This document shows, piece after piece, positions 33,801 through 49,265 of a DNA stretch of 64,000 bases. Source of the DNA: Chamaelirium japonicum (taxonomy: Eukaryota; Streptophyta; Magnoliopsida; Liliales; Melanthiaceae); NCBI GenBank assembly GCA_947650365.1, contig CANTAL010000137.1, positions 744,001-808,000 on the forward strand, in the 5' to 3' direction. A program made the position numbers and the translations under genes. The notes beneath the pieces are model-generated. The model had not been told where the DNA came from. It saw only the letters and a program-made list of their open reading frames with translations, and searched no databases. Position 1 is the first letter of the stretch. Each line of letters begins with the position of its first letter.

Positions 33801-36507
33801 TAATTCATTCGTACGATCCATTCTAATTCCTTCGTACGATCCACTCTAATTCATTCATACAATCCATTCTAATTCTTTCATATGATCCAGTCTAATTCAT
33901 TCGTACGATCCATTCTAATTCATTCGTGCAATCCATTCTATTTCATTCGTACGATCCATTCTTACTCATTCGTACGATCCATTCTAATTCATTCACATGA
34001 ATGTATCCATTCGTACGAATGAATTAGAATAGATTATACGAATGAATTAGAATGGATCGTACGAATGAATTAGAATGGATCGTACGAAGGAATTAGAATG
34101 GATCGTACGAAGGAATTAGAATGGATCATACGAATGAATTAGAATAGATCGTACGAATAAATTAGAATGGATCTTACGAAGGAATAAGAATGGATCGTAC
34201 GAATGAATTAGAATGGATATATTTGTGCAAATGAATTAGAATGGATCGTATGAATGTATTAGAATGGATCGTATGAGTGAATTAGAATGGATCGTACGAA
34301 TGAATTAGAATGGATTGTATGAATGAATTAGAATGGATCGTACGAATGAATTAGAATGGATCGTGTGAATGAATTAGAATGGATCGGACGAATGAATTAG
34401 AATGGATCGTACGAATGAATTAGAATGGATCGTACGAATGAATTAGAATGGATCGAACGAATAAATTAGAATGGATACATTCGTCCGAATGAATTAGAAT
34501 GGATCATACGAATGAGTAAGAATGGATCGTACGAATGAAATAGAATAGATTGTACGAATGAATTAGAATGGATCGTGCGAATGAATTAGAATGGATCGTA
34601 CAAATGAATTAGAATGGATCGTACGAATGAATTAGAATGGATCGTGCGAATGAATTCGAATGGATCATACGAATGAATTAGAATGGATACCTTTGTGCAA
34701 ATGAATTAGAATAGATTGTATTAATGAATTAGAATGGATCATATGAGTGAATTAGAACGGATAGTACGAATGAAGTAGAAAGGTTCGTATGAATGAATTA
34801 GAATGGATACATTCGTGCGAATGAATTAGAATGGATCGTATGAATGAATTAGAATAGATTGTGCGAATGAATTAGAATGGATTGTACGAATGAATTAGAA
34901 TGGATACATTTGTGCGAATAAATTAGAATGGATCGTACGAATGAATTAGAATGTATCGTACGAATGGATTAGAATGGATCCTACGAATGGATTAGAATGG
35001 ATACCTTTGTGCATATGAATTAGAATGGATCGTATGAATGAATTAGAATGGATCGTAGAATGGATTTTACGAATGAATTAGAATGAATTAGAATGGATCG
35101 TACGAATGAATTAGAATAGATCATAGGAATGAATTAGAATGGATCGTGCAAATGAATTAGAATGGATACATTCGTGCGAATGAATTAGAATGGATTGGAC
35201 GAATGAATTAGAATGGATCGTACGAATGAGTAAGAATGGATCGTACGAATGAAATAGAATAGATCGTACGAATGAATTAGAATGGATCGTACGAAGGAAT
35301 TAGAATGGATCGTACGAATGAATTAGAATGGATATATTCGTGCAAATGAATTAGAATGGATCGTATGAATGTATTAGAATGGATTGTATGAGTGAATTAG
35401 ATTGGATCGTACGAATGAATTAGAATGGATCGTATGAATGAATTAGAATGGTTACATTCGTGCGAATGAATTAGAATAGATCGTACGAATGAATTAGAAT
35501 GGATCGTACGAATAAATTAGAATGGATCGTGGGAATGAATTAGAATGGATCGTACGAATGAATTAGAGTGGATCCACCGAATGAGTTAGAATGGATCATA
35601 CGAATGAATTAGAATGGATTGTACGAATGAATTAGAAGGGATTGTGCGAATGAATTAGAATGGATCATATGAATGAATAAGAATGGATCGTACGAATGAA
35701 TTAGAATGGATCGTGCGAATGAATTAGAATGGATCGTACGAATGAATTAGAATAGATCGTACGAATGAATTCGAATGGATCGTACGAATGAATTCGAATG
35801 GATCGTACGAAGGAATTAGAATGGATCGTACGAATGAATTAGAATGGATCGTACGAATGAATTAGAATAGATCGTACGAATGAATTAGAATGGATCGTAC
35901 GAAGGAATTAGAATGGATCGTACGAATGAATTAGAATGGATATATTCGTGCAAATGAATTAGAATGGATCGTATGAATGAATTAGAATGCATTGTATGAA
36001 TGAATTAGAATGGATCGTATGAATGAATTAGAATGGATCGTGCGAATGAATTCGAATGGATCGCATGATCCATTCGAATAGAATGGATCGTATGAATGAA
36101 TTAGAATGGATCGAGCGAATGAATTAGAATGGATTGTACGAATGAATTAGAATGGATCGTATGAATGAATTAGAATGGATCGTCTGAATGAATTAGAATG
36201 GATCGTGCGAATGAATTAGAATGGATCGTACGAATGAATTAGAATGGATCGTACGAATGAATTAGAATGGATCATACGAATGAATTAGAATGGATCGTAC
36301 GAATGAATTAGAATGGATCATACGAAAGAATTAGAATGGATCGTACGAATGAATTAGAATGGATCGTACGAAGGAATTAGAATGGATCGTACGAAGGAAT
36401 TAGAATTGATCATATTAATGAATTAGAATGGATCGTATGAATGAATTAGAATGGATCATTCGTACGATCCATTCTATTTCATTCGTACAATCCATTCTAA
36501 TTCATTC

Positions 36508-36809
36508 GTACCAAGGACTGTCAGACCCACGCGAGCCAGAACGTGGGGGTCTAGAAGGCCCTGGAAGAATCTCCAGGTGTCGAGGCACGGTAGGCCGCCG
36601 ATTGCTATAAATGCTCACCCCCAGGCTCCATAGTACAGGTTCGAAATCCTTTTCCCTACCACTTTGGTATACCACAGCTCGCCGTTGTGCCACCGTGACT
36701 GACTTGAGCGTCGGAGGGTCTGCTCTCCTAAGGGAACCAGCCGTTCTCACGTTCTCTTTTCTTTGTCTTGCAGGCAGCCCGCACGGACCAGCGAAAAATC
36801 CCCCGAACA
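36508..36809 (+). mobile_element. Partial LTR, same family (copy 3, fossil)
   Basis: This aligns without length change to 2571-2872 (302 bp each), with about 12 differences (4%). It carries the TATA box CTATAAATG, the GGTTCGAAATCC segment, a pyrimidine-rich tract ending TCTTGCAG, and the right terminus CCCCCGAACA. Only the promoter-proximal end of the LTR is present. The left boundary with satellite shares GTA with both partners. Flanks on both sides are R-orientation satellite. Confidence 0.92.
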
Positions 36810-39800
36810 AATGTAACCATTCTAATTCATTTATTTGATCCATTCAAATTCATTCGTACGATCCATTCGAATTCATTCGTCCGATCCATTCTAATTCATT
36901 TGCACGAATGTATCCATTCTAATTCATTCGTACGATCCATTCTAATTCATTCGTACGATCCATTCTAATTCATTAGTAAGATCCATTCTAATTCATTCGT
37001 ACGATCCATTCTAATTCATTTGTACGATCCATTCTAATTCATTCGCACGAATGTATCCATTCTAGTTCATTCGTACGATCCATTCTAATTCATTCGTACG
37101 ATCCATTCTAATTCATTCGCACGATCCATTCTAATTCATTCGTACGATCAATTCTAATTCATTCGCACGAATGTATCCATTCTAATTCATTCATACGATC
37201 CATTCTAATTCATTCGTACGATCCATTCTAATTCACTCATACGATCCATTCTAATACATTCATACAATCCATTCTAATACATTCGTACGAATGGATACAT
37301 TCGTGTGAATGAATTAGAATGGATCGTACGAATGAGTAAGAATGGATCGTACGAAAGAATTAGAATGGATTGCACGAATGAATTAGAATGGATCGTACGA
37401 ATGAATTAGAATGGATCGTGTGAAAGAATTAGAATGGATTGAATGAATGAATTAGAATGGATCGTACGAATGAATTAGAATGGATTGTACGAAGGAATTA
37501 GAATGGATCGTACGAATGAATTAGAATGGATCGTACGAATGAATTAGAATAGATCGTACGAATGAATTAGAATGGATCGTACGAAGGAATTAGAATGGAT
37601 CGTACGAATGAATTAGAATGGATATATTCGTGCAAATGAATTAGAATGGATCGTATGAATGTATTAGAATGGATCGTATGAGTGAATTAGAATGGATCGT
37701 ACGAAAGAATTAGAATGGATCGTATGAATGAATTAGAATGGACCGTGCGAAAGAATTAGAATGCATTGTATGAATGAATTAGAATGGATCGTATGAATGA
37801 ATTAGAATGGATCGTGCGAATGAATTCGAATGGATCGCATGATCCATTCGAATAGAATGGATCGTATGAATGAATTAGAATGGATCGGGCGAATGGATTT
37901 GAATGGATCGTATGAATGAATTAGAATGGATTGTATGAATGAATTAGAATGGATCGTGCGAATGAATTAGAATGGATTGTACGAATGAATTAGAATAGAT
38001 CGTACGAATGAATTAGAATGGATCATACGAATGAATTAGAATGGATCATACGAATGAGTATGAATGGATCGTACGAATGAAATAGAATGGATTGTACGAA
38101 TGAATTAGAATGGATACATTCATGCGAATGAATTAGAATGGATCGGACGATTGAATTACAATGGATCGTACGATTCATTCTAATTCATTCGTACGATCCA
38201 TTCTAATACATTCGTACGATTCATGCTAATTCATTCGCACGATCCATTCTAATTCATTCGTACGATCCATTCTTATTCATTCATACGATCCATTCTAATT
38301 CATTCGCACAATCCATTCTAATTCATTCGTACAATCCATTCTAATTCATTCGTATGATCCATTCTAACTCATTCCGTGGATCCATTCTAATTCATTCATA
38401 CGATCCATTCTAATTCATTCCCACAATCCATTCTAATTTATTCGTACGATCCATTCCAATTCATTCGTACGATCTATTCTAATTCATTCGCACGAATGTA
38501 ACCATTCTAATTCATTCATACGATTCATTCTAATTCATTCATATGAGCTATTCTAATTCATTCGTACGATCCATTCTAATTCATTCGTACGATCCATTGT
38601 AATTCAATCATACAATCCATTTAGATTCATTCGTACAAATGTATCCATTCAAATTCATTCGTACGATCCAGTCTAATTCATTCGTACGATCCATTCTAAT
38701 TCCTTCGTACGATCCATTCTAATTCATTCGTACGATCTATTCTAATTCATTCGTACGATCCATTCTAATTCATTCGTACGATCCATTCTAATTCCTTCGT
38801 ACGATCCATTCTAAATCATTCGTACGATCCATTCTAATTCATTCGTACAATCTATTCTAATTCATTCGTACGAATGGATACATTCGTGTGAATGAATTAG
38901 AATGGATCGTACGAATGAGTAAGAATGGATCATACGAATGAAATAGAATGGATTGCACGAATGAATTAGAATGGATCGTACGAATGAATTAGAATGGATC
39001 GTGTGAAAGAATTAGAATGGATTGTATGAATGAATTAGAATGGATCGTACGAATGAATTAGAATGGATCGTACGAAGCAATTAGAATGGATCGTACGAAT
39101 GTATTAGAATGGATCGTACGAATGAATTAGAATAGATCGTAAGAATGAATTAGAATGGATCGTACGAAGGAATTAGAATGGATCGTACGAATGAATTAGA
39201 ATGGATATATTCGTGCAAATGAATTAGAATGGATCGTATGAATGTATTAGAATGGATCGTATGAGTGAATTAGAATGGATCGTACGAATGAATTAGAATG
39301 GATCGTATGAATGAATTAGAATGGATACATTCGTGTGAATGAATTAGAATGGATCGTATGAATGAATTAGAATAGATTTTGTGAATGAATTAGAACTGAT
39401 CGTACGAATGAATTAGAATGGATACATTCGTGCGAATGAATTAGAATGGATTGTATGAATGAATTAGAATGGATCGTACGAATGAACTAGAATGGATACA
39501 TTCATACGAATGAATTAGAATGGACCGTACGAATGAATTAGAATGGATCATACGAATGAATTAGAAAGGATCATACGAATGAATTAGAATGGATCTTACG
39601 AATGAATTAGAATGGATCGTACGAATGAATTAGAATGGATCGTACAAATGAATTAGAAGGGATACATTCGTGCGAATGAATTAGAATGGATTGGACGAAT
39701 AAATTAGAATGGATCGTACGAATGAATTAGAATGGATCGTACGAATGAATTAGAATGGATCGTACGAATAAATTAGAATGGATACATTCGTCCGAATGAA

Positions 39801-42800
39801 TTAGAATGGATCATACGAATGAGTACGAATGGATCGTACGAATAAAATAGAATAGATTGTATGAATGAATTAGAAGGGATCCTACGAATGAATTAGAATG
39901 GATCGTGTAAAGGAATTAGAATGGATTGTATGAATCAATTTGAATGAATCGTATGAATGAATTAGAATGGATCGTGTGAATGAATTCGAATGGATCGTAC
40001 GAATTCATTCTAATTCATTCATACAATCCATTCTAATTCTTTCACACGATCCATTCTAATTCATTCGTACGTTCCATTCTAATTCATTAGCACGATCCAT
40101 GCTAATTCATTCGTTCGATCAATTCTAATTCATTAGCACGATCCATTCTAATTCATTCGTACGATCCATTCTAATTCATTCGCACGATCTATTCTAATTC
40201 ATTCATAGGATCCATTCTAATTCATTCATACAATCCATTCTAATTCATTCGCACGAATGTCTCCATTCTAATTCATTCGTACGATCAGTTCTAATTCATT
40301 CACCAAATCTATTCCAATTCATTCACACGAATGTATCCATTCTAATTCATTCATACGATCCATTCTAATTCATTCGTACGATCCATTCTAATTCACTCAT
40401 ACGATCCATTCTAATACATTCGTACGATCCATTCTAATTTCGAATGAATTAGAATGGATCGTACGAATGAATTAGAATGGATACATTCGTACGAATGAAT
40501 TAGAATGGATCGTACCAATGAGTAAGAATGGATCGTAATGGATAGTACGAATGAACTTGAATGGATACATTCATGCGAATGAATTAGAATGGATCGTACG
40601 AATTAGAATGGATCGTACGAATGAATTAGAATGGATCTTTCGAATGAATTAGAATGGATCGTACGAATGAATTAGATTGGATCGTACGAATGAATTAGAA
40701 TGGATACATTCGTGCGAATGAATTAGAATGGATCGGACGAATGAATTAGAATGGATCGTACGAATGAATTAGAATGGATCAAATGAATGAATTAGAATGG
40801 TTACATTCATGCGAATGAATTAGAATGGATCATACGAATGGATTAGAATGGATCATACGAATGGATTAGAATGGATACATTCGAGCGAATCAATTAGAAT
40901 GGATCGTACGAATGAATTAGAATGGATCGTACGAATGGATTAGAATGGATCCTACGAATGGATTAGAATGGATACCTTTGAGCATATGAATTAGAATGGA
41001 TCGTATGAATGAATTAGAAAGGATCATATTAATGAATTAGAATGGATCGTACGAATGAATTAGAATGGATACATTCGTGCGAATGAATTTGAATGGATCG
41101 TGCGAATCAATTAGACTGGATCGTGCGAATGAATAAGAATAGATCATACGAATGAATTAGAATGGATCGTACGAATTAATTAGAATGGATATATTCGTGC
41201 GAATGAATTAGAATGGATTGTGTGAATGAATTAGAATGGATCGTACGAATGAATTAGAATGGATCATACGAATTAATTAGAATGGGTCATACAAATGAAT
41301 TAGAATGGATCGTACGAATGAATTAGAATGGATCGTATGAATGAATTAGAATGGATACATTCGTGCGAATGAATTAGAATGAATTGTGCGAATGAATAAG
41401 AACAGATCGTGCGAATGAATTAGAATGGATCGTACGAATGAATTAGAATGGATCGTGCGAATGAATTAGAATGGATCGTACAAATGAATTAGAATGGATA
41501 CATTTGTGCAAATGAATTAGAATGGATCGTACGAATGAATTAGAATGGATCGTATGAATGAATTAGAATGGATCGTACAAATGAATTAGAATGGATCGTG
41601 CGAATGAATTAGAATGGATTGTACGAATGAATTAGAATGGATCGTACGAATGAACTAGAATGGATACATTCGTGCGAATGAATTAGAATGGATCGTACGA
41701 ATGAATTAGAATGGATCGTACAAATGAATTAGAATGGATCTTACGAATGAATTATAATGGATCGTACGAATGAATTAGAATGGATCGTACGAATGAATTA
41801 GAATGGATACATTCGTGCAAATGAATTAGAATGGATCGGACGAATGAATTAGAATGGATCGTACGAATGAATTAGAATGGATCGTACGAATGAATTAGAA
41901 TGGATCGTACGAATAAATTAGAATGGATACATTCGTCCGAATGAATTAGAATGGATCATACGAATGAGTAAGAATGGATCTTACGAATGAAATAGAATAG
42001 ATTGTACGAATGAATTAGAATGGATCCTACGAATGAATTAGAATGGATCGTGTGAAAGAATTAGAATGGATTGTATGAATGAATTAGAATGGATCGTATG
42101 AATGAATTAGAATGGATCGTGCGAATGAATTCGAATGGATCGTACGAATTCATTCTAATTCATTCATACAATCCATTCTAATTTTCCACACGATCTATTC
42201 TAATTCATTTGTACGTTCCATTCTAATTCATTAGCACGATCCATGCTAATTCATTCGTTCGATCAATTCTAATTCATTAGCACGATCCATTCTAATTCAT
42301 TCGTATGATCCATTCTAATTCATTCGCACGATCCATTCTAATTCATTCATAGGATCCATTCTTATTCATTCATACGATCTATTCTAATTCTTTCGCACGA
42401 ATGTATCCATTCAAATTCATTCGCACCAATGTATCCATTCTAATTCATTTGTACGATCCATTCTAATTCATTCCTACGATCCATTCTAATTCATTCGTAC
42501 GATCCATTCTAATTCATTCATACGATCTATTCTAATTCATTCATACAATCCATTCTAATTCTTTCACACGATCCATTCTAATTCATTCGTACGATCCATT
42601 CTAATTCATTCGCACAATCCATTCTATTTCATTCGTACGATCCATTCTTACTCATTGGTACGATCCATTCTAATTCATTCGCACGAATATATCCATTCTA
42701 ATTCATTCATATGAATCCATTCTAATTCATTCGTACAATCCATTCTATTTCATTCATACGATCCATTCTTACTCATTCGTATGATCCATTCTAATTCATT

Positions 42801-45800
42801 CGCACGAATGTATCCATTCTAAATCATTCGTGCAATCGATTCTAATTCATTCGTACGATCCATTCTAAATCATTCGTACAATCCATTCTATTTCATTCGT
42901 ACGATCAATTCTAATTCATTAGCACGATCCATTCTATTTCATTCGTACGATCCATTCAAATTCATTCGCACGATCCATTCTAATTCATTCGTACAATCCA
43001 TTCTATTTCATTCGTACGATTCATTCTTACTCATTCGTATGATCCATTCTAATTCATTCGCACGAATGTATCCATTCTAATCCATTCATATAATCCATTC
43101 TAATCCATTCGTACGATCCATTCTAATTCATTCGCATGAATGTAACCATTCTAATTCATTCATTTGATCCATTCTAATTCATTCGTACGATCCATTCTAA
43201 TTCATTCGTCCGATCCATTCTAATTCATTCGCACGAATGTATCCATTCTAAACCATTCATACGATCCATTCTAATTTATTCGTACGATCCATTCTAATTC
43301 ATTCGTAAGATCCATTCTAATTCATTCGTACGATCCATTCTAATTCATTCGTACGATCCATTCTAATTCATTCGCACGATCCATTCTAATTCATTCGTAC
43401 GATCCATTCTAATTCATTCGCACGAATGTATCCATTATAATTCATTCGTACATACGATCCATTCTAATTCATTCGCACGAATGTATCCACTCTAATTCAT
43501 TTGTATAATCCATTCTATTTCATTCGTACGATCCATTCTTACTCATTCGTATGATCCATTCTAATTCATTCGCACGAATGTATCCATTCTAATTCATTCG
43601 TACGATCCATTCTAATTCATTCGCACGATTCATTCTAATTCATTCGTAAGATCCATTCTAATTCATTCGTACGATCCATTCTAATTCATTCGCACGAATG
43701 TATCCATTCTAGTTCATTCGTACGATCCATTCTAATTCATTTGTACGATCCATTCTAATTCATTCGCACGATCCATTCTAATTCATTCGTACGATCAATT
43801 CTAATTCATTCGCAAGAATGTATCCATTCTAATTCATTCGTACGATCAGGAATTAGAATGGATCGTACGAATGAATTAGAATGGATTGTACGAATGAACT
43901 AGAACGGATACATTCGTGCGAATGAATTAGAATGGATCGTACGAATGAATTAGAATAGATCGTACGAATGAATTAGAATGGATCGTACGAATGAATTAGA
44001 ATGGATCATACGAATGAATTAGAATGGATCATACGAATGAGTAAGAATGGATCGTACGAATGAAATATAATGGATTGTACGAATGAATTAGAATGGATCG
44101 TACGAATGAATTAGAATGGATCATGTGAAAGAATTAGAATGGATTGTATGAATGAATTAGAATGGATCATATGAATGAATTAGAATGGATCGTGCGAATG
44201 AATTCGAATGGATCGTACGAATGAATTAGAATGGATCGTACGAATGAATTAGAATGGATACATTCGTGCGAATGAATTAGTATGGATACATTCGTGCGAA
44301 AGAATTAGAATAGATCGTATGAATGAATTAGAATGGATCCTATGAATGAATTAGAATGGATCGTGCGAATGAATTAGAATGGATCGTACGAATGAATTAG
44401 AATGGATCGTGCAAATGAATTAGAATTGATCGAACGAATGAATTAGCATGGATCGTGCTAATGAATTAGAATGGAATGTACGAATGAATTAGAATGGATC
44501 GTGTGAAAGAATTAGAATGGATTGTATGAATGAATTAGAATGAATTCGTACGATCCATTCGAATTTATTCGCACGATCCATTCTAATTCATTCACACGAT
44601 CCATTCTAATTCATTCATACAATCCATTCTAATTCTTTCACACGATCCATTCTAATTCATTCGTAGGATCCATTCTAATTCATTCGTACAATCTATTCTT
44701 TTTCATTCGTACGATCCATTCTTACTCATTCGTATGATCCATTCTAATTCATTCGGACGAATGTATCCATTCTAATTTATTCGTACGATCCATTCTAATT
44801 CATTCGTACGATCCATTCTAATTCATTCGTACGATCCATTCTTACTCATTCGTATGATCCATTCTAATTCATTCGTACGATACATTCTAATTCATTCGTA
44901 CGGTCCATTCTAATTCATTCGCACAATCTATTCTAATTCATTCGTACGATCCATTCTAATTCATTCGTACGATCGTACGAATGAATAAGAATGGATCGTA
45001 TGGAATGAATTAGAATGGATTGTATGAATGAATTAGAATGGATACATTCGTGCGAATGAATTAAAATGGATCATACGAATGAGTAAAAATGGATCGTACG
45101 AATGAAATAGAATGGATTGTACGAATGAATTAGAATGGATCGTAGAAATGAATTAGAATGGATAGTACAAATGAATTAGAATGGATCATACGAATGAATT
45201 AGAATGGATCGTATGAATGAATTAGAATGGATCGTACGAATGAATTAGAATGGATCGTGCGAATGAATTAGAATAGATCATACGAATGAATTAGAATGGA
45301 TCGTACGAATGAACTAGAGTGGATACATTCGTGCGAATGAATTAGAATGGATCGTACGAATGAATTAGAATGGATCGTACGAATGAATTAGAATGGATCA
45401 TACGAATGAATTAGAATGGATCATACGAATGAGTAAGAATGGATTGTACGAATGAAATAGAATGGATTGTACGAATGAATTAGAATGGATACATTCATGC
45501 GAATGAATTAGAATGGATCGGACGATTGAATTAGAATGGATCGTACGATTCATTCTAATTCATTCGAACGATCCATTCTAATACATTCGTACGATTCATG
45601 CTAATTCATTCGCACGATCCATTCTAATTCATTCGTACGAATGTATCCATTCTAATTCATTCGTACGATCCATTCTAATTCATTAATATGATCCATTCTA
45701 ATTCATTCGTACGATCGATTCTAATTCATTCGCACTATCCATTCTAATTCATTCGTACGATCCATTCTAATTCATTCGTATGATCCATTCTAATTTATTC

Positions 45801-48589
45801 GTTCAAATATATCCATTCTAATTCATTCGTACGATCCATTCTAATTCATTCGCACGATCCATTCTAATTCATTCGCACGAATATATCCATTCTAATTCAT
45901 TTGCACGATCCATTCTAATTCATTCCTATGATCTATTCTAATTCATTCGTACGATCCTTTCTAATTCATTCGCTTGAATGTATCCATTCTAATTCATTCG
46001 TCCGATCCATTCTAATTCGTTTATATGATCCATTCTAATTCGTTCGTACGATCCATTCTAATTCGTTCGTACGATCCATTCTAATTCATTCGTATGATCC
46101 ATTCTAATTCATTCCTACGATCTATTCTAATTCATTCGCTCGAATATATCCATTCTAATTCATTCGTTCGATCCATTCTAATTCATTCGCACGATCCATT
46201 CTAATCCATTCGTACGATCCATTCTAATTCATTCGTACGATCCATTCTAATTCATTCGTATGATCCATTCTAATTCATTCGTACGATCTATTCTAATTCA
46301 TTCATACAATCCATTCTAATTCATTCGCACGAATGTATCCATTCTAATTAATTCGTACGATCCATTCTAATTCATTCGTATGATCTATTCTTATTCATTC
46401 GCATGATCCAGTCTAATTGATTCGCACGATCCATTCTAATTCATTCGCACGAATGTATCCATTTTAATTCATTCGTACGATCCATTCTAATTCATTAATA
46501 TGATCCATTCTAATTCATTCGTACGATCTATTCTAATTCATATGCACAAAGGTATCCATTCTAATCCATTCGTAGGATCCATTCTAATCCATTCGTACGA
46601 TCCATTCTAATTCATTCGTACGATCCATTCTAATTCATTCGCTCGAATGTATCCATTCTAATCCATTCGTACGATCCATTATCCATTCTAATCCATTCGT
46701 ACGATCCATTCTAGTCCATTCGTACGATCCATTCTAATTCATTCGCATGAATGTAACCATTCTAATTCATTCATTTGATCCATTCTAATTTATTCGTACG
46801 ATCCATTCTAATTCATTCGTCCGATCCATTCTAATTCATTCGCACGAATGTATCCATTCTAATTCATTCGTACGATCTATTCTAATTCATTCGTACGATC
46901 CATTCTAATTCATTCGCACGAATGTATCCATTCTAGTTCATTCGTACGATCTATTCTAATTCATTCGTACGATCCATTCTAATTCATTCGCACGATCCAT
47001 TCTAATTCATTCGTACGATCAATTCTAATTCATTCGCATGAATGTATCCATTCTAATTCATTCGTACGATCCTAAATTACAATAGATCGTACGAATGAAT
47101 TAGAATGGATACCTTTGTGCATATGAATTAGAATGGATCGTACGAATGAATTAGAATGGATCATATTAATGAATTAGAATGGATCGTACGAATGAATTAG
47201 AATGGATACATTCGTGCGAATGAATTAGAATGGATCATGCACGAATGTATCCATTCTAATTCATTCGTACGATCCATTCTAATTCATTAATATGATCCAT
47301 TCTAATTCATTCGTACGATCCATTCTAATTCATATGCACAAAGGTATCCATTCTAATCCATTCGTAGGATCCATTCTAATCCATTCGTACGATCCATTCT
47401 AATTCATTCGTACGATCCATTCTAATTCATTTGCTCGAATGTATCCAATCTAATCCATTCGTATGATCCATTCTAATCCATTCGTACGATCCATTCTAAT
47501 TCATTCGCATGAATGTAACCATTCTAATTCATTCATTTGATCCATTCTAATTCATTCGTACGATTCATTCTAATTCATTCGTCCGATCCATTCTAATTCA
47601 TTTGCACGAATGTATCCATTCTAATTCATTTGTACGATCCATTCTAATTCATTCGTACGATCCATTCTAATTCATTCATACAATCCATTCTAATTTATTC
47701 GCACGAATGTATCCATTCTAATTAATTCGTACGAACCATTCTAATTCATTCGTATGATCTATTCTTATTCATTCGCACGATCCAGTCTAATTGATTCGCA
47801 CGATCCATTCTAATTAATTCATAGGATCCATTCTAATTCATTCGTACGATCCATTCTAATTCTTTCACACGATCCATTCTAATTCATTCGTACGATCCAT
47901 TCTAATTCATTCATACAATCCATTCTAATTCATTCGTACGATCCATTCTAATTCACTCATACGATCCATTCTAATACATTCATACGATCCATTCTAATTC
48001 ATTTGCACGAATATATCCGTTCTAATTCATTCGTACGATCCATTCTAATTCCTTCGTACGATCCATTCTAATTCATGCGTACGATCTATTCTAATTCATT
48101 CGTACGATCCATTCTAATTCATTCGTACGATCCATTCTAATTCCTTCGTACGATCCATTCTAATTCATTTGTACGATCCATTCTAATTCATTCGTACAAT
48201 CTATTCTAATTCATTCGTACGAATGGATACATTCGTGTGAATGAATTAGAATCGATCGTACGAATGAGTAAGAATGGATCGTACGAATGAAATAGAATGG
48301 ATTGCACGAATGAATTAGAATGGATCGTACGAATGAATTAGAATGGATCTTGTGAAAGAATTAGAATGGATTGTATGAATGAATTAGAATGGATCGTATG
48401 AAGGAATTAGAATGGATTGTACGAATGAATTAGAATGGATTGTACGAATGAAATAGATCGTACGAATGAATTAGAATGGATCGTACGAAGGAATTAGAAT
48501 GGATTGTGTGAAAGAATTAGAATGGATCGTACGAATGAATTAGAATGGATCATGCGAATGAATTAGAATGTATCGTACGAATGAATTAG

Positions 48590-49265
48590 AATGGATCGTG
48601 CTAATGAATTAGAATTGATCGAACGAATGAATTAGCATGGATCGTGCATTCGTACGATCCATTCTAATTCATTCGTAAGATCCATTCTAATTCATTCGTA
48701 CGATCCATTCTAATTCATTCGCATGAATGTATCCATTCTAGTTCATTCGTACGATCCATTCTAATTCATTCGTACGATCCATTCTAATTCATTCATACGA
48801 TCTATTCTAATTCATTCATACAATCCATTCTAATTCTTTCACACGATCCATTCTAATTCATTCGTACGATCCATTCTAATTCATTCGCACAATCTATTCT
48901 ATTTCATTCGTACGATCCATTCTTACTCATTCGTATGATCCATTCTAATTCATTCGCACGAATGTATCCATAGTGGATCATACGAATGAGTAAGAATGGA
49001 TCGTACGAATGAAATAGAATGGATTAGAATGGACCATACGAATGAATTAGAATGGATACATTTGTGCGAATGAATTAGAATGGATCGGACGAATGAATTA
49101 GAATGGATCGTACGAATGAATTAGAATGGATCGTACGAATGAATTAGAATGGATCGTACGAATAAATTAGAATGGATACATTCGTCCGAATGAATTAGAA
49201 TGGATCATACGAACGAGTAAGAATGGATCGTACAAATGAAATAGAATAGATTGTACGAATGAATT
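48590..49265. repeat. Higher-order block, copy A2
   Basis: Same ordered unit variants and same two inverted junctions as 30140-30840, including AATTGATCGAACG, TTAGCATGGATCGTGCATTC and CTAGTTCATTCG. Confidence 0.85.

Larger units (their letters stand above)
26653..36507. repeat. 23-bp satellite array, section III
   Basis: Orientation order is R to about 26811, F to 27909, R to 28357, F to 28763, R to 29588, F to 30203, R to 30550, F to 31371, R to 32694, F to 32745, R to 34014, F to 36459, R to 36507. Several of these junctions have the same sequence as junctions in sections I, II and IV. No gene or RNA is visible in the section. Confidence 0.97.
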
